Source: Aradus depressus
Lineage: Eukaryota; Arthropoda; Insecta; Hemiptera; Aradidae
DNA: 64,000 nt
Direction of reading: 5' to 3'
Assembly: GCA_963662175.1 (NCBI GenBank)
Contig: OY759222.1
Coordinates: forward strand, 8,367,222 to 8,431,221
Part shown: piece by piece, positions 62,900 to 64,000 of the stretch
Layout of the letters: the number at the start of each line of letters is the position of its first letter
Position numbering within the stretch: position 1 is the first letter of the stretch
Notes under the pieces: model-generated
Told to the model about the DNA's origin: nothing
Databases searched by the model: none
What the model saw: the letters and a program-made list of their open reading frames with translations, nothing else
Translations under genes and position numbers: made by a program

Positions 62900-64000
62900 C
62901 AAAACTATCAAAATGATTCACACAACACACCAACAACAAGCTAACACTCCTACTATGGAATGCCAATGGGCTGATCTCCCATAAAAACGAACTGGAAATA
63001 CTTCTAAATGACAAACGAACTGACATAGCACTAATTACTGAGACACACTTAACTTCCAAACTACACTTTCACATCACGGACTACGTAACATACAGAACAG
63101 ACCATCCTGACGGAACAGCACATGGCGGCAGTCTCATCCTCATACATAACAGCATCCAGCACACCGTCATACCACAAACACCTACCATGTCACTTCAATA
63201 CACAGCCGTCTCTATTAATTGCAACTCCAGCCCATTAACCATCTGTTCAGCTTACAGCCCACCCAACAAGGCACTGACACAACACGACATGACCACATTC
63301 CTCCAAGGCCTGGGTTCACGATTCATAGCTGGTGGCGATCTGAACGCCAAACATGTGCATTTTGTGTGTCGCACGACCAACACTAGAGGACGGCGACTAC
63401 TTGGACTACTAAATTCTTCCAGTTACGACATCATAGCCCCAAGACAACCCACTTATTGGCCCATATCCATCGCTAAATCCCCTGACTTACTCGACTATTT
63501 TATTAAATCCCATATAAACGCATCTCATACTTACGTGACGACTCATCATCAGACCACTCCCCAGTTTTACTTGAACTAGCCTCCAAACCCCTGGCCCGGC
63601 CTCAGAGGCCATCATTAATAACAGGACCAATAAACTGGGACTGTTTCAGAGAAGAACTGGACGACAAAATAAACTTAAACAATACCAAACGGACACAAGA
63701 CGAACTTGAAGACGCAGCAGGTAACTTCACATTGTGGATTCAAGAAGCTGTGACAAAATCGTGCCGACCACCCAGACCAAGACGCTCACACAACAACATA
63801 TCCCTCCCACCACACATCCTGCAGATGATAAGAGAGAAAAGAGCGGCCAGGTCTCGATGGCAAAGATCGAGGTACCCTTCCGACAGACAGACATACAATC
63901 AACTCCGGCGAACCCTCTCTACAGAACTTTCCAAACTGAAACAAGACAGACATGAGACATATATCTCGACTCTGGCAGCTCGAGATAACTCACTTTGGAC
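62900..64000 (+). CDS. Jockey-like LINE endonuclease region, partial and frameshifted
   Basis: From 62926 the frame reads NNKLTLLLWNANGLISHKNE, then ILLNDKRTDIALITETHL, GGSLILIHN, ICSAYSPPNK, FIAGGDLNAKH and LLNSSSYDIIAPRQPTYWP: the apurinic endonuclease (APE-type) of a non-LTR retrotransposon, with the WNANG, ITETHL, YSPP and GGDLNAKH motifs. After about 63535 the true frame moves (DDSSSDHSPVLLELA) and goes on to the window edge through a basic region that precedes reverse transcriptase. One frameshift means this copy is dead unless the shift is an assembly error. The strand and order are clear; the clade is inferred. Confidence 0.88.

Overview
The window is nuclear DNA of an arthropod, almost certainly an insect. 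It is AT-rich, intron-split and crowded with transposons. Two things point to an insect: a gene for an allatostatin double C (allatostatin CC) neuropeptide precursor, an arthropod somatostatin-like hormone, and short interspersed elements whose tails end in the pentamer CCTAA, the complement of the insect telomere motif TTAGG. The element mix (Jockey- and RTE-like LINEs, hAT, piggyBac, mariner, pogo, Helitron) would suit a hemipteran or a related hemimetabolous insect, but the order is an inference. There are no bacterial operons, CRISPR arrays or rRNA genes.

Three host genes can be rebuilt, all on the + strand. (1) Allatostatin double C, about 3300-36239: a signal-peptide-end exon (3300-3426), a middle exon (33976-34128) and a last exon (36159-36239) that encodes the mature peptide with its two cysteines. 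Its first visible intron is 30.5 kb and holds most of the repeats of the window. The start codon is not resolved; the exon is preceded by a 1.6-kb tandem array in which each unit carries a copy of the exon's own splice acceptor. (2) A C2H2 zinc-finger protein, 41923-44397, in three phase-matched exons with about 13 fingers. (3) Hexosaminidase D (GH20 family), 46282-56080, in eight phase-matched exons coding 581 residues, with an N-terminal membrane anchor and the catalytic Asp-Glu pair. A possible terminal exon of an unknown protein lies at 37026-37421.

Everything else is mobile or repetitive. One tRNA-derived SINE family occurs more than twenty times. There are precise DNA transposon copies: a mariner-type element (6597-7543, TA duplications), two pogo/Tigger copies (14084-14920 and 35461-36097), a 538-bp foldback with 218-bp arms (17593-18130), a Helitron (19622-21937) with internal tandem repeats, a piggyBac-like element (22152-23107, TTAA), a hAT element (26185-26722, 8-bp duplication) and an unclassified 691-bp inverted-repeat element (34261-34951). 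LINE fragments lie at 5.3, 10.8, 23.4, 25.6, 47.6 and 52.1 kb, and a Jockey-like endonuclease region runs off the right edge. Tandem arrays include units of 76-111 bp (1717-3299), 43 bp (4729-5000), 83 bp (15089-15587), 143 bp and 66 bp (inside the Helitron), 71 bp (23931-24215), 26 bp (28417-30249) and 12 bp (62766-62862).

The three genes are unrelated in function and share no operon-like regulation. The most unusual structure is the neuropeptide gene: a splice-site array in front of its signal-peptide exon, and a very long intron carrying a 1.8-kb satellite full of GTAAGT donor-like motifs.
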